A stretch of DNA of 64,000 nt from NCBI RefSeq assembly GCF_035609205.1, contig NZ_CP141184.1:6066501-6130500 (forward strand), written 5' to 3'. Positions 52,644-61,333 of this stretch are shown one piece after another. The translations under genes were made by a program, and so were the position numbers. The notes under the pieces were generated by a model. It worked only from the letters and a program-made list of their open reading frames with translations. It did not search any database and was not told where the DNA came from. This DNA comes from Hymenobacter sp. GOD-10R (lineage in GTDB: Bacteria > Bacteroidota > Bacteroidia > Cytophagales > Hymenobacteraceae). The number at the start of each line of letters is the position of its first letter. The first letter of the stretch is position 1.

Positions 52644-54215
52644 TTAGTGAGCGGCGTTCAGGTCTACTTTTTCGCCAGGTTTAGCACGCTTAATGAGGAG
52701 CACCAGCGGCAGGCACAGCAAGAAGAAACCACCAATCATTAAGAAGATTTGAGCATAAGTGATGATAGCCGTTTGCTTCATTAGCGCACCTTCTAGGGCC
52801 GCGTAAGCTTGCTGTTGCGCTTTCACCATGTCTGAGCCTTGAGCCATGAAGCCAGCAATGAAGCCTTGTAGGCGCTGTTGCGTTTCGGGGCTGTAGAGCG
52901 AGATGTTTGGGAGCAGTGCTACGCGGTTGTGCATCGTGGCGCGTTCCAAGTAGGTACCCACCAGAGCTACCCCGAAGGAACCACCTAGCTGCCGAATCAT
53001 ACCGGTAAGACCAGCGGCCTGACCAGCGTCTTTGCCGCTAATACCCGACAACGACATTGTCGTGATAGGCAAGAACAGCAGGCTCAAACCAAAGCCCCGG
53101 AGCATCAGCGGCCAGAAGAAGTCACTCTGCCCGGCCATTGGCGTAATCTGGGTGCTCATCCAGAATGAGAAGATGAAGAACACAGCAAAGCCAACGGGCA
53201 GCATGAACTTCTGCGAAACGCCTGCCTGGATCATTTTACCTACTACCGGCATCATGAAGCCGGAGAGCAATGCTCCTGGTAGCAGCAAGTAACCCGTCTG
53301 CTCAGCCGAGAAGCCGAGGATACGCTGACAGAAGATCGGGAAAACGAACACCGAAGCGAACAGACCAAAACCTAGGATAAACGACAAGAAGGCGCCAATC
53401 GAAAGGTTACGGCTCTTGCCCAGGACGCGCAGATCAACGATCGGCTGCTTGGCAGTTAGTTCGCGCCATACGAAACCTACCATGCCGATAATGGTCAGGA
53501 CAGTAAACCATACAATGTAAGGCTCCTCAAACCAGTCTTCCCGCTCGCCTTGCTCCAACACCAACTGCAACGAGCCCACACCTAGGATCAGCAAGAACAC
53601 ACCGGCCCAGTCGATCTGACCAAAAGGCCGTGGAATAGCATTCTTGATACGATCAGGGTCGCGGATAAAGAGAGCCGTGAAGATAGAAGCTAGGATACCC
53701 ACCGGCACATTCACGTAGAAAATCCAGGGCCAGTCGTAGTTGTCCACGATATAGCCGCCGAGAGTTGGGCCAATCGTTGGGCCGATGATAACACCCATGC
53801 CGAACAAAGCCTGGCCGAGAGCTAGCTGATTGGGCGGGAAGGTATCAATCAGAATAGCTTGCGAAGTAGCCATTAGAGCACCGCCACCCACACCTTGGAT
53901 AAAGCGGAAAGCCACCAGCTCCCAAATATCAGTGCTCTGACCACAAGCCATTGAGGCGAGGGTAAAGAGGATAACAGAAGCTAGGTAATAGTTTTTGCGG
54001 CCAAACTGCTCGCCGAGGAAACCCGTCATCGGAATTACGATAACGTTGGCAATGGCGTACGACGCCACCACCCAGCTTACCTCCTGCTGCGTAGCCGAAA
54101 GGTTACCCATCATCTGGGTGAGGGCCACGTTCACGATGCTGGTATCAATCAGCTCGAGCAAGCAGCACATCACCACCGTGATGACGATAATCCATTTGGT
54201 GAATCCAGTTTCCAA
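52644..54215 (-). CDS. DHA2-family drug/proton antiporter (EmrB/QacA type)
   Basis: This 523-residue major-facilitator transporter of the 14-helix DHA2 family extrudes toxic compounds in exchange for protons. It shows the family D1 motif ELIDTSIVNVALTQM in helix 1. Motif A-like GFLGEQFGRKNYYL follows, then motif C GMGVIIGPTIGPTLGGYIVD in helix 5 and PIFCQRILGFSAEQTGYLLLPGAL in the second half. A TTG start is the only one placing the first helix at the N-terminus, since no in-frame ATG lies upstream. It is the last gene of the efflux operon, with a membrane-fusion protein gene 93 bases upstream. Confidence 0.9.
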   Translation of the reverse strand: METGFTKWIIVITVVMCCLLELIDTSIVNVALTQMMGNLSATQQEVSWVVASYAIANVIVIPMTGFLGEQFGRKNYYLASVILFTLASMACGQSTDIWELVAFRFIQGVGGGALMATSQAILIDTFPPNQLALGQALFGMGVIIGPTIGPTLGGYIVDNYDWPWIFYVNVPVGILASIFTALFIRDPDRIKNAIPRPFGQIDWAGVFLLILGVGSLQLVLEQGEREDWFEEPYIVWFTVLTIIGMVGFVWRELTAKQPIVDLRVLGKSRNLSIGAFLSFILGFGLFASVFVFPIFCQRILGFSAEQTGYLLLPGALLSGFMMPVVGKMIQAGVSQKFMLPVGFAVFFIFSFWMSTQITPMAGQSDFFWPLMLRGFGLSLLFLPITTMSLSGISGKDAGQAAGLTGMIRQLGGSFGVALVGTYLERATMHNRVALLPNISLYSPETQQRLQGFIAGFMAQGSDMVKAQQQAYAALEGALMKQTAIITYAQIFLMIGGFFLLCLPLVLLIKRAKPGEKVDLNAAH

Positions 54216-54244
54216 TGTTTTAAGACTTAAGGTTCAACACATAA

Positions 54245-54296
54245 GTGCCTAGTGCGGGTGCGCTATCATCCATACTAAGCACCCGGCACTAAGCAC
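54245..54296. repeat. Intergenic hairpin with TAGTGC-type repeats
   Basis: The arms are GTGCCTAGTGC-GGGTGC and GCACCCGGCACTAAGCAC. Read on the minus strand, the sequence right after the emrA-like stop is a run of TTAGTGC, ATAGTGC and TTAGTGC units. Confidence 0.65.
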
Positions 54297-54308
54297 TATG
54301 CACTAAAC

Positions 54309-55421
54309 TTATTTTACTTTCACCGTGGCTGTCACGCTCATACCGGCGCGCAGTGGGTGCTCAGGGTCTACTTTGTCGAGCACGATCTTCACTGGCACGC
54401 GCTGAGTTACTTTCACGAAGTTACCGGTCGAGTTGTCGGGGGGCAGCAGGGCAAAGCGGGCGCCCGTAGCAGCCGATAGCGACTCGATGTGGCCCTGGAA
54501 CTCTTCGTTGGGGTAAGCGTCTACTTCAATGCTCACGGGCTGGCCCACTTTCATGTTTTCCAACTGCGTTTCTTTGAAGTTAGCTACCACCCAGGTACGC
54601 TCGCTGGCTACGAGGCCCATGAGCTGCTGACCTGGTGCTACTACTTGACCAGGCTGCACGTTCTTGCGGCTTACTACCCCGTTGCCAGGAGCCGTGATGG
54701 TCGTGTAGCTGAGTTGCAGTTTAGCATTGTCGAGGTCCGTCTGACGCTGCTTTACTACGGCTTGTGCTACTGCTACTTGCTGCTGAGCCGAGGCGACTTG
54801 CTGGCTGGCAACGCGTACTTGCTGTTCGGCTGTGGCGCGCTGAGCCGTAGTCGATTCTAGGTTAGCTTGCACCGCATCGTAGTCGCTTTGCGGGATGATA
54901 TCTTCTTTACGTAGGAAGGTGCTGCGCTGCAAGTCTTTCTGCAAGCGGGCGCGGTTGGCGGCACTCACCCCGATAGTAGCACGAGCAGCACTCACTTGGG
55001 CTTGAGCCGTACCGATGGAGGTGCGAGCCGCTATTACGTTAGCCTGGGCGGCAGCGAGAGCAGCTTGGGCAGCATCTACGCGCTGCTGATAATCAGCGGG
55101 GTCGAGCGTCACGAGCACGTCACCTTTCTTGACAGTTTGGTTATCCTGCACTTTCACTTGCACCACGGGGCCACCTACGCGAGGGATGATGGGATACACG
55201 TCGCCTTCTACTTGGGCGTCGTCGGTGTCTTCGTGGGCTTGACCAAACTGGTAGCGCTGCCACCCGAAGTAGCCGCCTACCAACAAGATCAGGGCTAGGA
55301 TAACAAGAATAATGGGGCGCTTAGAGCGACCTTCTGGTTGCTCATCCACTTCGACTACGGGAGGCTGAGCAGCGTGTTGATTTGGCGCTACGGCCGGATC
55401 GTGTTGAACAGAGGTTGCCAT
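54309..55421 (-). CDS. HlyD/EmrA-family membrane-fusion protein
   Basis: This 370-residue periplasmic adaptor links the inner-membrane pump to the outer-membrane channel. It has a short cytoplasmic segment, one anchor helix (PIILVILALILLVGGYFGW) and EDTDDAQVEGDVYPIIPRVGG, the EmrA signature. The first lipoyl half follows (VQDNQTVKKGDVLVTLDPADY). A long Ala/Gln-rich coiled-coil hairpin (about 110-240) returns to the second lipoyl half (YTTITAPGNGVVSRKNVQPGQVV). The beta-barrel ends in HPLRAGMSVTATVKVK. It lies upstream of the DHA2 pump and downstream of the usp gene, all on one strand. Confidence 0.92.
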   Translation of the reverse strand: MATSVQHDPAVAPNQHAAQPPVVEVDEQPEGRSKRPIILVILALILLVGGYFGWQRYQFGQAHEDTDDAQVEGDVYPIIPRVGGPVVQVKVQDNQTVKKGDVLVTLDPADYQQRVDAAQAALAAAQANVIAARTSIGTAQAQVSAARATIGVSAANRARLQKDLQRSTFLRKEDIIPQSDYDAVQANLESTTAQRATAEQQVRVASQQVASAQQQVAVAQAVVKQRQTDLDNAKLQLSYTTITAPGNGVVSRKNVQPGQVVAPGQQLMGLVASERTWVVANFKETQLENMKVGQPVSIEVDAYPNEEFQGHIESLSAATGARFALLPPDNSTGNFVKVTQRVPVKIVLDKVDPEHPLRAGMSVTATVKVK

Positions 55422-55530
55422 ATAAAAAGCTTAGAGGAAAATTTCAGAGAAAGAGAAATGAAGATGAAATGCCTTCCGATGAGTTGGCGCCCGATAGGCA
55501 CCTAGACTTTCTGGGGCATCCCAGAAGCTA

Positions 55531-55971
55531 CTACGCTGACTGACGATACAGAGTGTCAGTAGCACAAGGTTTTACGAGTAAAGTGGCGCACGAGGCGGTC
55601 CGAACAACGGCTTCAGCAGTGCTGCCCATCAGGAAGCGAGTGAGGCCCGTTTGGCCGTGTGCTCCTATAACAACCAGATCGGCGGGATGGCGCTTGGCTT
55701 CCTCCACAATTTCGGTGGCGGCATCACCCTGCAACAGCACGGTACTCACCCGGGCGCCGGCCTCTTCAGCCATGGCCCGGTACGTAGCTAGATACCGTGC
55801 CACCTCTAGGTCGCGAGAGGCTGAAGGAACGGCCACTTTCAACTGCGGCTCTAGCACGTGTACTAACCGAAGCTCAGCTCCCGTTGCAGCGGCCAGTGCA
55901 GTAGCGTACCGCACGATCGGGGCCGAAGCAACCGAGAAATCAAGCGGACAAAGAACTGTGGTGAGATTCAT
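55531..55971 (-). CDS. UspA-family universal stress protein
   Basis: This 146-residue single-domain Usp has the expected opening strand (LTTVLCPLDFSVASAPIVRYA). It also has the ATP-binding signature GAHGQTGLTRFLMGSTAEAVVR, the G-2x-G-9x-G-S/T pattern, before the final strand ATLLVKP. It is therefore probably nucleotide-binding. It is unusual in sitting between the outer-membrane channel gene and the adaptor gene of a drug pump, with about 105 bases on either side. This suggests that it is co-induced with the pump. Its biochemical partner is unknown. Confidence 0.88.
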   Translation of the reverse strand: MNLTTVLCPLDFSVASAPIVRYATALAAATGAELRLVHVLEPQLKVAVPSASRDLEVARYLATYRAMAEEAGARVSTVLLQGDAATEIVEEAKRHPADLVVIGAHGQTGLTRFLMGSTAEAVVRTASCATLLVKPCATDTLYRQSA

Positions 55972-56074
55972 GAGAGAATAACTGCGTAACGGAGTAACTA
56001 AGTAAGAGGCGACTAATGAGCTAGGTAAGACCGTTGAAAAGCCTTAGTCAAATGCTTAGTCACTCAGCTACTCT

Positions 56075-57391
56075 TTACCAAATTTGCTCGCCGGTGGCGC
56101 GCTTGAGTTGGTACTGCCCGATGGTGTAGTTGTAGATAGATTGCAAGCGCGAGAGGCGGGCTTGCGCCAGCTGCGTCTCAGCATCCAACACATCAAGGTT
56201 GGTGCCTACACCGTAGCGGTAGCGCGACTTAGCTCGGTTTAGAGCATCGGTGGCTTGGTTTACCTGAACGGTTGAGTTATCATAGCGGGCACTGCTCGAC
56301 TGCATGTTGTTCACTGCTTGCTGCACATCCGAGCGCACCCGGTTTTGCGTGTCTTGGATGCGAGCCTGCGCAGCCCGGATGTTAGCCGTGGCTTCCACCC
56401 GCTGGTTCTTGTTGCGGTTACCATCGTAAATTGGTACTGCCAATTGCAGAGCAACTACCGAGTTAGCACGAAATCGATCCAGTTGAGGCACGTAGCCGTT
56501 TTTGCCACCAGCCTGCGCTTGTGCACCTAGGCTAGGCAAATTGCTCTTCTCCACCAGTCGCAATTGGGCAGTGGCCGCAGCTTCAGCGTCGCGAGCGGCT
56601 CTCACTTCAGGCCGATTTTCGGCGGCCTGCGTGAACATCGCATTCACGTCTACCTGCTGCGGGTTGTAGGTGAAGGCTCCCCGCACGGGCACTTCGGCGT
56701 ACTCGGGGCGGTGCAGCAAGCGAGCTAGCTCAGCCTGCTGGTTGTGCAGCTGATTTTGCAGATCGATGCGGGTATCTTGTGCTTGGGCGATGCGCACCTG
56801 GGTGCTCGTCACGTCAAACTGCGTGCTCACGCCACCTTGCACGCGCTTTTCCATTTCGCGCTGGTGCTGCTGGAGCGAAGCAATTTGCGACTCCTGCACT
56901 CGGATTCCCTGGCGCAAGAACAAGATGGAGTAGTATACCTGCACGGCTTCGTAGGCGAGGTCGCGCTGGCCTGTCACCACGTTGTCGGCTACCGTAGTAG
57001 CAGCGGCAGTGGCGGCGTTGACGGTCGCGGCATTCTTGCCGAAGTCCAGCAGCATGTACTGGGCCGTGATGTGGGTATCGTAGTTGTTGTTAGGAGCTAG
57101 CTGGAACACCTGGTCACCGAGTGGCAGCTTTACCACCGGATCGACGCGGGTATACGTAGCAGTTCCTGTTACATAGGGCAGATAACCCGTGCGGCTCTGA
57201 GCAACGCGCCCTTGTGCAGCATTCACCTGCTCCTGCAAGCTCATGATGTTCGGGTTGGCTTCTAAGACGGCACGGATAGTAGCATCGAGGGTAAGTGAAT
57301 CGGCCGGCGTGGCCGTTTGAGCATGTGCTACACCCGCCGTCAGAAGGCTGAAGGCGAAAAGTGGTGCGGCAAGTTGAGGTCGAAAATGCAT
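56075..57391 (-). CDS. TolC-family outer-membrane efflux channel
   Basis: This 438-residue outer-membrane channel of tripartite pumps has a signal peptide LFAFSLLTAGVAHA. Two OEP repeats of long coiled-coil helices follow: LDATIRAVLEANPNIMSLQEQVNAAQGRVAQSRTGYLPYVTG, LDFGKNAATVNAATAAATTVADNVVTGQR and the C-terminal RYRYGVGTNLDVLDAETQLAQARLSRLQSIYNY. These are the standard landmarks. It is the first gene of the four-gene efflux operon. A sigma-54-like promoter and a dyad lie upstream in the gap shared with the divergent activator. Confidence 0.92.
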   Translation of the reverse strand: MHFRPQLAAPLFAFSLLTAGVAHAQTATPADSLTLDATIRAVLEANPNIMSLQEQVNAAQGRVAQSRTGYLPYVTGTATYTRVDPVVKLPLGDQVFQLAPNNNYDTHITAQYMLLDFGKNAATVNAATAAATTVADNVVTGQRDLAYEAVQVYYSILFLRQGIRVQESQIASLQQHQREMEKRVQGGVSTQFDVTSTQVRIAQAQDTRIDLQNQLHNQQAELARLLHRPEYAEVPVRGAFTYNPQQVDVNAMFTQAAENRPEVRAARDAEAAATAQLRLVEKSNLPSLGAQAQAGGKNGYVPQLDRFRANSVVALQLAVPIYDGNRNKNQRVEATANIRAAQARIQDTQNRVRSDVQQAVNNMQSSSARYDNSTVQVNQATDALNRAKSRYRYGVGTNLDVLDAETQLAQARLSRLQSIYNYTIGQYQLKRATGEQIW

Positions 57392-57423
57392 ACGAGTGTA
57401 CGACTTGTTGTTGCTCTTCTCTT

Positions 57424-57440
57424 ACCTAACCTTGTGCCAT
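57424..57440 (-). promoter_or_regulatory. Candidate sigma-54 promoter of the efflux operon
   Basis: On the minus strand the sequence is TGGCACAAGGTTAGGT. The -24 half TGGCAC is exact. The -12 half falls at the correct spacing but reads TAGGT rather than TTGCA. It would place the start site about 20 bases before the tolC-like ATG, and it faces a sigma-54 activator gene. Confidence 0.45.
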
Positions 57441-57544
57441 CGGTTACTTCACAGCGGATTTTTATTTTTAAGTATTTGATAATCATGCAAATAATTTATT
57501 AAAATTTCTTTAATCCACTGCTACCAGCACTACTGACGAGTCTA

Positions 57545-57601
57545 AATTTTCCTGATATTTGAGAATATCCTAACTATTTTTTCTTAAATATCAGGAAAAT
57601 T
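57545..57601. promoter_or_regulatory. Large dyad, candidate activator binding site
   Basis: Perfect 16-base arms AATTTTCCTGATATTT (57545-57560) and AAATATCAGGAAAATT (57586-57601) are separated by 25 bases. A second overlapping palindrome GATATT-TGAG-AATATC occupies 57554-57569. The site is about 105-165 bases upstream of the candidate -24 box and 68 bases before the activator ATG. This is a typical enhancer position and is suitable for autoregulation. Confidence 0.6.
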
Positions 57602-57615
57602 AGCCTTTTAAATGG

Positions 57616-57623
57616 TATCTTTG
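57616..57623 (+). promoter_or_regulatory. -7 promoter box of the activator gene
   Basis: TATCTTTG is an exact TAnnTTTG match 45 bases before the activator ATG, immediately beyond the right arm of the dyad. Bound activator could therefore block or modulate its own promoter. Confidence 0.55.
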
Positions 57624-57668
57624 CTAGGCGAAAAAGCATTTTATTAACTCAGCATATAGCAGCTACTT

Positions 57669-59783
57669 ATGGCAATTCAACCAGTTGCATCTCCTGCTTT
57701 GTCTAACCAAGACGAATCGCTATTGCTTTATCTAAACGAAGCCATTGCCACGACGCGCGACAAGGATTCGCTGTTTAAAATCGTAACGGAGAAGCTGCGG
57801 CTCATTTTCCCCTTCGATACAATTGTCATTGTTACGCTTGATCCGGAAGGGCGCTACAAGCGCTTATTTCTCCGTGACTACCTGACCAGTGCCAACTTAC
57901 CCCACAAAGGCGTTACAACACCTAGCTTGGTAGCTGGAACAGCAACGGAATATTTCCTGCGCAACCCCGAGGTACATACCATCAAGATTCAAGAGGTGCT
58001 GGATCAGTATCCTGACTCGCCTTTCTGCCTTATGGTCGAGCAGGGCATCCACTACATTACCATTGCGCCCATGCGCACGGGGGGCACGCAAGTGGGCTTG
58101 CTGTGCCTAGCATCGCGCAAACACCCTAGCTTCGGTGATGCTGACGTGAGGTTGCTAGAGAAGATCAGTAGCCTAGTAGCCGTGGCCGTCAGCAATACAA
58201 TCGCCTTTGAAGAGATTGCACGGCGCGAACGAGAAAAGACCATTCAGCTGGCCGTGAACAATGCCCTGCTTACCATCAAGGAGCGGGAGCAGCTTTTCCA
58301 GCGGGTAGCCACCGAGATAAACCGGGTAGTGCCCTACGACTACTTTGGGGTGCGCATCCGGCGGCAGGGTGGCAACCGTGAGGCGCTCGTTGAGCTACGC
58401 AAAGAAGCAGATGGCACCTTTGAGCCGCTCGACCCGAACCGCTGGAATGACGTACCCAACTACAACGAAATGGAAGCCGAGGCCTTCGAGCTGTTCGTGC
58501 AGCCCGCGCTGTACTCCGATGAGAAGTTTGCGGCCCTAGCCAAAGACTATCGTTTGTTCGATAAGATCCGGCAGCAGTATGGTACGTGCTCCATTATGAC
58601 GGCACCTCTCTGGGTACAAGACGACCGAGCGGCTGCACTCATCTTATCAAGCCGCCAGAACAGCAGCTTCACTGAAGAAGACCTAGAGCTAATTATGGGC
58701 CTGGTACCCCAGATCACGCTGGCTCTGCAAAACCTATTTGCCTTCGAGCAGATCGAGAGCCTGCGAGCCCAGCTAGAACGGGAACGGACCTACCTGATGG
58801 ACGAAATTAACACCACGGCCAACTTCGGCGAGTTCATTGGCAATAGCCCCGCTTTGCAGCCCGCTCTCACGCGTATTCAGCAAGTAGCGCCCACCGATAC
58901 CACGGTGCTAGTGACGGGCGAAACGGGTACTGGCAAAGAGCTAGCTGCCCGCGCCTTGCATAACCTCTCGCCGCGCCGCGACCGTGCCCTTATCAAACTT
59001 AACTGCGCAGCCTTACCAGCCCAACTAATTGAGAGCGAGCTATTCGGTCACGAGAAAGGTGCTTTCACGGGGGCAGTGGATCGACGCATCGGTAAGTTTG
59101 AGCTAGCTGATGGTGGCACTATTTTCTTGGATGAAATCGGTGAACTACCACTCGATTTGCAAGCCAAGCTGCTGCGTGTGTTGCAGGAAAAGGAGTTTGA
59201 GCGAATTGGGGGCCGGCGCGTTATCAAGACCGACACTCGCATTATTGCGGCCACAAACCGCATCTTGGAAGACGAAGTAGCGGCTGGCCATTTCCGCGCC
59301 GACTTGTACTATCGCCTCAACGTGTTTCCCATCAAGCTGCCGGCCCTGCGCGAACGACCTGAGGATATTGAGCCCCTTATTCGATTCTTCTTGGAGCGGC
59401 TGACGAAGAAGATGGCCAAACCCGTACGTGGCTTGCGCGAGCGAGACTTGCGCGCGATGCAGCAGTACAGCTGGCCCGGTAACATCCGGGAGCTAGAGCA
59501 CGTGCTAGAGCAAGCGGTTATCGTCTCAACCGGGCCCTTCTTGGAGTTCGCCGGCTTCTCGGCGGCAGCGGCGCAGGCTTCACCACCCATCCCTCTCCCC
59601 GATCACGGCGCTATCAAAACGCTACGTGACCAGGAGCGCGACCATATTCTGGCGGCGCTTAAGCGCACCGGCGGCCGGGTGAGTGGCCCGAACGGCGCAG
59701 CGGTTCTTCTAGACATCAACGCCAAAACCCTAGAGGCTCGCATGAAAAAGCTAGGTATTCGGCGGACGGTGGGCGTGGAATAG
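57669..59783 (+). CDS. Sigma-54-dependent transcriptional activator with two GAF domains
   Basis: This 704-residue enhancer-binding protein has two N-terminal GAF-type sensor domains (about 15-185 and 195-365, with a helical linker FEEIARREREKTIQLAVNN). The AAA+ domain follows (about 385-625) with Walker A GETGTGKE, the sigma-54-contacting loop GAFTGA, Walker B GGTIFLDEIGEL and the arginine-finger region FRADLYYRLNVFPI. The C-terminal Fis-type helix-turn-helix spans about 655-700 (RDQERDHILAALKRTGG to LEARMKKLGIRR). The domain set resembles FhlA. GAF domains may bind a small molecule or sense redox state. It is divergent from the efflux operon and is the probable direct regulator of it. Confidence 0.93.
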   Translation: MAIQPVASPALSNQDESLLLYLNEAIATTRDKDSLFKIVTEKLRLIFPFDTIVIVTLDPEGRYKRLFLRDYLTSANLPHKGVTTPSLVAGTATEYFLRNPEVHTIKIQEVLDQYPDSPFCLMVEQGIHYITIAPMRTGGTQVGLLCLASRKHPSFGDADVRLLEKISSLVAVAVSNTIAFEEIARREREKTIQLAVNNALLTIKEREQLFQRVATEINRVVPYDYFGVRIRRQGGNREALVELRKEADGTFEPLDPNRWNDVPNYNEMEAEAFELFVQPALYSDEKFAALAKDYRLFDKIRQQYGTCSIMTAPLWVQDDRAAALILSSRQNSSFTEEDLELIMGLVPQITLALQNLFAFEQIESLRAQLERERTYLMDEINTTANFGEFIGNSPALQPALTRIQQVAPTDTTVLVTGETGTGKELAARALHNLSPRRDRALIKLNCAALPAQLIESELFGHEKGAFTGAVDRRIGKFELADGGTIFLDEIGELPLDLQAKLLRVLQEKEFERIGGRRVIKTDTRIIAATNRILEDEVAAGHFRADLYYRLNVFPIKLPALRERPEDIEPLIRFFLERLTKKMAKPVRGLRERDLRAMQQYSWPGNIRELEHVLEQAVIVSTGPFLEFAGFSAAAAQASPPIPLPDHGAIKTLRDQERDHILAALKRTGGRVSGPNGAAVLLDINAKTLEARMKKLGIRRTVGVE

Positions 59784-59803
59784 CAATGCGTTAGGTCAGG
59801 CTG

Positions 59804-61177
59804 CTACAGTTGCCGCGCTTTTATTTTCTGTAGCTCTTTCCGGTATTGCGTAGGATCGGTACGCTCCTTTTCAGCTAGGGCAATAGCTTGCTGTTGCATG
59901 GCTTCTGCCTCGCTGAAGAATTGTAGGCGGTATAGCAGGTGAGCGAGCGTATCGTAGTTGTAGGCGTGCGGATCGAGGCTTATCGTTCGTTTGCTCCATG
60001 CTAGGGCTTTGGTTAGATACTGAGTGGTGCGCGTGCCGGTTTTGTATACTTCCCAAGCAGCACTGTTTAGCTCTACTACAAAGGAGCTAGGAGCAACCGT
60101 TGCGGCCGTTAGCTTGCTATTGGCCGCTGAATCTCTGCTCGTAGCTGAGGCAGCATTGCGCATACGCGCCATTCGCGCAGCCCGCTCGCGCACTGCCCTA
60201 GCCTGCACCGAATCATTCGATAAGGTCATGTAGTAGCGGTCGTAAAACATAGATGCCTGCCGCAGGTAACTGGTCGTGTCATGGGTTGCGCGGTAGAAGT
60301 TCAGCATGTTCTGCTCGTACGTTTGGTAGCCACGCTGGGGGTTGTTCGTCCAGCTGCCTCGCGCAAAGTCGGCGCCTCTATTGGCCAAGATCCGGTCTTT
60401 GCTAGCAATGGCCTTTTGCATGGTATTGCTGATAATCCGGTTGTTGATCTTCACCCGTTCAGGAAGAGGCAGCGTTTTGTACAAACTATCGATTAGCTTC
60501 TGATTCAAACGGGTCATCTTGTAGGCCTTGCTGTCTACAATTGGCCCCTTCCCGTACACAAAAAGCACCTCAGAAAACGAATCGAAGGCCTTGACCGGCA
60601 ATTCGTTCACGTACGCGTCCAGCAACTCTTGCTCAATCGGAACACCCGTTTCTTGTTGCAGCGTGATATACTGCTTCAGGAAAGCAGCATCACGCTTGCC
60701 TTGCTCGTACTGCTGCCGCAAATGGCTTAGATTATTCGGGTCATTTCGCTTTGCTTCAAATTTTTCTAGGTCTTTGAGGTAGCGCTGGGGGTCCAAGGAG
60801 GTACAGCAGGCTCGGTAGAGCAACGTCCCATCAGTATCTAGGTACAAGTAGGTTGGATACATCGAAATGGCGTAGCGCTTCGCCAATTGTGCCTTTGCGG
60901 GTGTATCAAACGCCACTCTGTAATTGAGAAAACGCGCATTCAGTTGCTTGCTCACTTCAGGCGCGTTCAGGCCTGGCTCCAGCCGGCTTTTTTGCAACTC
61001 TTTGGATGCGTTGGGTGGTAGCGCGGGTGGGGCCACTAGCACAAAGACTGGCTTATTTTCTTGCCGCGCTCTGCGAAGCCCTTGGGCTAACGAATCTTTC
61101 TCAAAATGAACACCTTGGGCATAGGTACCCACGCTAAGCAGCAACAGCCCCCACAGGAGCAGCATACCATTCTTCAT
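59804..61177 (-). CDS. Secreted thioredoxin-fold/TPR protein lacking CxxC
   Basis: This is a 457-residue protein with signal peptide MLLLWGLLLLSVGTYAQG. The N-terminal half has a thioredoxin-like fold: LAQGLRRARQENKPVFVLVAPP, then FLNYRVAFDTPAKAQLAKRYAISMYPTYLYLDTDGTLLYR with the cis-Pro motif MYPTY. Where an active thioredoxin has CxxC the sequence is PPALPPNAS, so disulfide exchange is not expected. The C-terminal part has TPR-like helices (ALAWSKRTISLDPHAYNYDTLAHLLYRLQFFSEAEAMQQQAIAL). It may act as a scaffold in the periplasm. It ends 20 bases from the convergent activator gene. Confidence 0.75.
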   Translation of the reverse strand: MKNGMLLLWGLLLLSVGTYAQGVHFEKDSLAQGLRRARQENKPVFVLVAPPALPPNASKELQKSRLEPGLNAPEVSKQLNARFLNYRVAFDTPAKAQLAKRYAISMYPTYLYLDTDGTLLYRACCTSLDPQRYLKDLEKFEAKRNDPNNLSHLRQQYEQGKRDAAFLKQYITLQQETGVPIEQELLDAYVNELPVKAFDSFSEVLFVYGKGPIVDSKAYKMTRLNQKLIDSLYKTLPLPERVKINNRIISNTMQKAIASKDRILANRGADFARGSWTNNPQRGYQTYEQNMLNFYRATHDTTSYLRQASMFYDRYYMTLSNDSVQARAVRERAARMARMRNAASATSRDSAANSKLTAATVAPSSFVVELNSAAWEVYKTGTRTTQYLTKALAWSKRTISLDPHAYNYDTLAHLLYRLQFFSEAEAMQQQAIALAEKERTDPTQYRKELQKIKARQL

Positions 61178-61333
61178 AAAAACGCCTAAAAGCTAGCTAG
61201 TAACAAGAGCACTAATTGCTCAACTGAATGCAGTCGTAATTCTATTTCCTGTTGGCTAGATACAGAAAGTTGAGCTTAGTACGCGTATTACTATTTAGTG
61301 AAGCGACGCCAGCCAAACAGTATATACTCGCAC

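Noticed and set aside
57433..57440. Fully canonical sigma-54 promoter
   Set aside because: Only the -24 half is exact. The -12 half lacks GC, so it is reported as a candidate only.
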